The notes beneath the pieces were generated by a model. It was not told the origin of the DNA. It did no database searches and saw only the letters and a program-made list of their open reading frames with translations. From assembly GCA_945872815.1 (NCBI GenBank), contig CAMCAY010000003.1, positions 33,535 to 97,534 of the forward strand: DNA of 64,000 bases. The letters are read 5' to 3'. The stretch is from Chitinophaga pinensis (GTDB taxonomy: Bacteria > Bacteroidota > Bacteroidia > Chitinophagales > Chitinophagaceae). Shown here piece by piece: positions 61,388 through 64,000 of this stretch (position 1 is its first letter; every line of letters begins with the position of its first letter). The translations under genes and the position numbers were made by a program.

Positions 61388-62545
61388 ATGCCACATTATA
61401 AATCATTGGGCTCTATTCCCCATAAAAGACACACTCAATTTAAAAAACCTGACGGGGCTCTCTATTCAGAGCAATTGTTTTCTACCGAGGGATTTTCGAA
61501 CGATTATTCTTTATTGTACCATACTTATCCTCCAACATTAATTGTTAAATGCGATGACCCTGTGGATGTTTCTCCTGAAGTTGTCGAAGAGAAAATGCTC
61601 AAACACAGAAGTTTAGAGGGTTTTAATATTAAGCCGGAAGCAGATTTTCTTCAGAGCAGAAAAGCTGTATTGGTAAACAATGATTGTCACATTGTTCTTG
61701 CATCACCCCAAAAAAGTATGACAAACTATTTTTACAAAAATGCGGATGCTGATGAAATGATATTCGTACATGAAGGGAGCGGAGTTGTAATAACCTGTTA
61801 TGGTGAACTTACATTTGGATATGGCGATTATATTGTTATTCCCAGAGGAACAATATATCAGATTCATTTCAACGATGATAAAAACAGATTGTTTATTGTA
61901 GAATCATTTCATCCAATTCGCTATCCTAAAAGGTATATGAGCAAGTATGGCCAATTGATGGAGCATTCACCTTATTGCGAAAGAGATATCAGAGGACCAG
62001 AAAATCTAAAAACTTTTGATGAAAAGGGTGATTTTGTCATCAAAACAAAAAAGAAGGGATTGCTTTATGGCATTCACTATGGCACACATCCATTTGATGT
62101 AATTGGTTGGGACGGTTGTTGTTATCCTTATATTTTCAGCATTCATGATTTTGAGCCAATAACCGGAAGGGTACATCAGCCCCCACCTGTTCATCAGACA
62201 TTTGAAACAGATGCTTTTGTTGTTTGTTCTTTTGTTCCAAGATTATATGATTATCATCCATTATCAATTCCCGCACCTTACAATCACAGCAATATCGACA
62301 GTGATGAATTACTTTATTATGTAGATGGTGATTTTATGAGCAGAAAGCATGTAACAAGAGGTATGATGACATTGCATCCTGCAGGGATTCCTCATGGTCC
62401 GCATCCCGGAGCCTTGGAGAAAAGTATCGGTGCAAAGGAAACCAAGGAATTGGCAGTAATGATTGATACTTTCAGACCACTACAATTGACGAAGTTTGCT
62501 ATTGAAATAGAAAATGAAGGTTATGTTATGAGTTGGGCTGAATAA
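61388..62545 (+). CDS. Homogentisate 1,2-dioxygenase family protein
   Basis: HYKSLGSIPHKRHTQF, GDYIVIPRGTIYQIHF, TLHPAGIPHGPHPGA. Confidence 0.9.
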   Translation: MPHYKSLGSIPHKRHTQFKKPDGALYSEQLFSTEGFSNDYSLLYHTYPPTLIVKCDDPVDVSPEVVEEKMLKHRSLEGFNIKPEADFLQSRKAVLVNNDCHIVLASPQKSMTNYFYKNADADEMIFVHEGSGVVITCYGELTFGYGDYIVIPRGTIYQIHFNDDKNRLFIVESFHPIRYPKRYMSKYGQLMEHSPYCERDIRGPENLKTFDEKGDFVIKTKKKGLLYGIHYGTHPFDVIGWDGCCYPYIFSIHDFEPITGRVHQPPPVHQTFETDAFVVCSFVPRLYDYHPLSIPAPYNHSNIDSDELLYYVDGDFMSRKHVTRGMMTLHPAGIPHGPHPGALEKSIGAKETKELAVMIDTFRPLQLTKFAIEIENEGYVMSWAE

Positions 62546-62594
62546 AAAATAAGGCGTTTCCATTACTTTCAAATAGAATCACGTTACAAATATT

Positions 62595-62627
62595 CAAGGA
62601 AATGACAATTGTCATTTCCTTGTTTTT
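62595..62627 (+). terminator. Rho-independent terminator after the dioxygenase gene
   Basis: Perfect 28-bp palindrome CAAGGAAATGACAATTGTCATTTCCTTG followed by TTTTT. Confidence 0.9.
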
Positions 62628-62657
62628 ATACATGAGTTAGCATTGTATAAAAAACAA

Positions 62658-63062
62658 ATGCTGCGAATCAATGAAATTAAAAAAGGCAACTATTTTTTAG
62701 CAATGAATGATGGTGATGTCAAATTAGGAATTGTAACCGATGTAGACAGATTTAATCATCAAGTTTGTATCGATAATGCTATACAGGAATTTTGGTATGA
62801 TCTTTCACAGATTAAGCCATTGCCACTTAGTGAGAAGGCGCTGATGCAATTAAAGTTTTCAAAACAAAGCAACCAAGATGGCACAATCAAATATTCGAAA
62901 GGTGCTTTTAGGGTGTTGATACCAAAAGAAGGCGATTTCAGTAAAATGGAAATTTGGCACAGAGATGAACATCGCCATATTTACAATCCCATTTTTGTGC
63001 ATGAATTGCAAAATCATTTTTATTCTATGACCAAAGTTGAATTAAACAACGTTGCTTACTAA
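62658..63062 (+). CDS. Conserved hypothetical protein
   Basis: ORF with ATG at 62658 (MLRINEIKKGNYFLAMNDGDVKLGIVTDVDR). Confidence 0.7.
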   Translation: MLRINEIKKGNYFLAMNDGDVKLGIVTDVDRFNHQVCIDNAIQEFWYDLSQIKPLPLSEKALMQLKFSKQSNQDGTIKYSKGAFRVLIPKEGDFSKMEIWHRDEHRHIYNPIFVHELQNHFYSMTKVELNNVAY

Positions 63063-63471
63063 AATAGATTTGAAACGAGTATTTTTTTCTTGTGTGGCTT
63101 TTTTGAACAATAGGAATTATTTATCAGCTTTTCTCTTTATCAGGTAACGTTTTATTTAATGACGATTTCATTTTTAATTTGAGTGAATTAAACTTTTGTA
63201 TATTAAAATCTCTGCTGAGTCCTGATTAATTCTTTTTTCTTTGATTATTTTTATATTAATACTGTTTAATTTATGAAATGGTTTATTCAGAACTTTTAGG
63301 GTTAAACTTTGTTTTTTAGTGTACAATAGTCATGATTTTATGAGATTTTAATCATTAAAACAAGCTGAAATGACTAAAACTGAAAGAATACGTAAAAAAA
63401 CCTTGCTATTTATTTCTTTACGTTGATTAATTTTCTATTATTGCATCAAACATTGAAACAATTTAAGAATA

Positions 63472-63852
63472 ATGAGCAAGAAAGTTTTATATACCTTGGA
63501 ATATCCTATCAGATGCTCTCCTGGCATTCTGTTTGAATTTTTAGTAAATCCTGCTTCATTGCAGGAATGGTTTGCAGATAAAGTTGATGAAAAAGACGGA
63601 GAGTACAGCTTTTCATGGAATGGAACAGAAGAAAAAGCAACTTTATTGGAAAAGGAATTGGATAGTTATGTGCGCTATCGTTGGAGCTACATGGCAAAGG
63701 ATGAATATTTTGAATTCAGAATCGATCGATCAGAAGTAACGAACCAAACCATACTGATCATTAAAGACTTTGCGGATAAAAAAGAAATAAAAGATCAAAG
63801 TCAATTATGGGAATACCAAATCAAAGATCTTTTTCATCGTCTTGGAAGTTAA
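63472..63852 (+). CDS. START-like/SRPBCC domain protein
   Basis: YTLEYPIRCSPGILFEFLVNPASLQEWFADKVD. Confidence 0.85.
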   Translation: MSKKVLYTLEYPIRCSPGILFEFLVNPASLQEWFADKVDEKDGEYSFSWNGTEEKATLLEKELDSYVRYRWSYMAKDEYFEFRIDRSEVTNQTILIIKDFADKKEIKDQSQLWEYQIKDLFHRLGS

Positions 63853-63883
63853 AGGGACTATCTTATGAAGTGTGTAAGTTATT

Positions 63884-63911
63884 AATTGTTGGGGTTTAAA
63901 CCCCAACAATT
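63884..63911 (+). terminator. 28-bp perfect palindrome AATTGTTGGGGTTTAAACCCCAACAATT with T-run, inside the IS leader
   Basis: Read directly; followed by TTTTT. Confidence 0.85.
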
Positions 63912-63938
63912 TTTTTAACTTTAAACCAAACACACGTT

Positions 63939-64000
63939 ATGAAAAAGGAAGACCTACTATCAGACGAATTTTTAAAGCAGTTCAAGACAGGCGATGAGCT
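63939..64000 (+). CDS. IS256-family transposase, N-terminal fragment cut by window edge
   Basis: MKKEDLLSDEFLKQFKTGDE matches the recalled N-terminus of Bacteroidota IS256 transposases. Confidence 0.7.
   Translation, partial: MKKEDLLSDEFLKQFKTGDE

Larger units (their letters stand above)
63854..64000 (+). mobile_element. Left end of an IS256-family insertion sequence (continues beyond window)
   Basis: Putative terminal sequence gggactatcttatgaagtgtgtaagtt just after the preceding stop codon, then hairpin, then transposase start. Confidence 0.7.

Noticed and set aside
63063-63471. 410-nt AT-rich intergenic region as a possible ncRNA locus
   Set aside because: No clear hairpin, ORF or conserved-looking motif apart from generic AT-rich promoter-like strings
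1-64000. Search for tRNA, rRNA, prophage, CRISPR-Cas, restriction or other defence systems
   Set aside because: No tRNA or rRNA-like sequence and no recognisable Cas, phage structural or restriction proteins were seen by eye; a tRNAscan/Infernal run would be needed to be certain

Overview
AT-rich 64 kb chromosomal window from a Bacteroidota genome, probably Chitinophagaceae/Sphingobacteriia-like judging by the type IX secretion (T9SS) proteins, TAnnTTTG promoters, futalosine menaquinone genes and fused E1 alpha/beta. Most of it is housekeeping: recG, glcD-like, hpt, dnaJ/grpE, recN, fabI, lolD, accC/accB, efp, mdh, fabD, folE, mqnB/mqnD, photolyase, trpS, cob(I)alamin adenosyltransferase, plsC, proline dehydrogenase, homogentisate dioxygenase-like. 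The less ordinary parts are: (1) a 12 kb region (40.7-52.7 kb) with three translationally coupled gene pairs, each a stand-alone multi-TM membrane protein followed by a NarL-type histidine kinase, plus four NarL-type response regulators. One kinase has an apparent -1 frameshift in an A6 run, one pair is preceded by a small uncharacterised protein with a Cys-Pro tail, and two of the intergenic regions share GTnnAATTAC motifs; (2) T9SS genes: a 1606-aa PKD adhesin next to a PorP/SprF partner with a decayed duplicate of its C-terminal sorting domain between them, an orphan sorting-domain mini-protein, and a GEVED triple-repeat giant protein; (3) the left end of an IS256-family insertion sequence at the right edge, with a 28-bp palindrome before its transposase; (4) noncanonical or near-leaderless gene starts. 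No rRNA, tRNA, CRISPR array, prophage or known defence system was recognised. All calls come from reading the sequence and ORF track; no database search was run.
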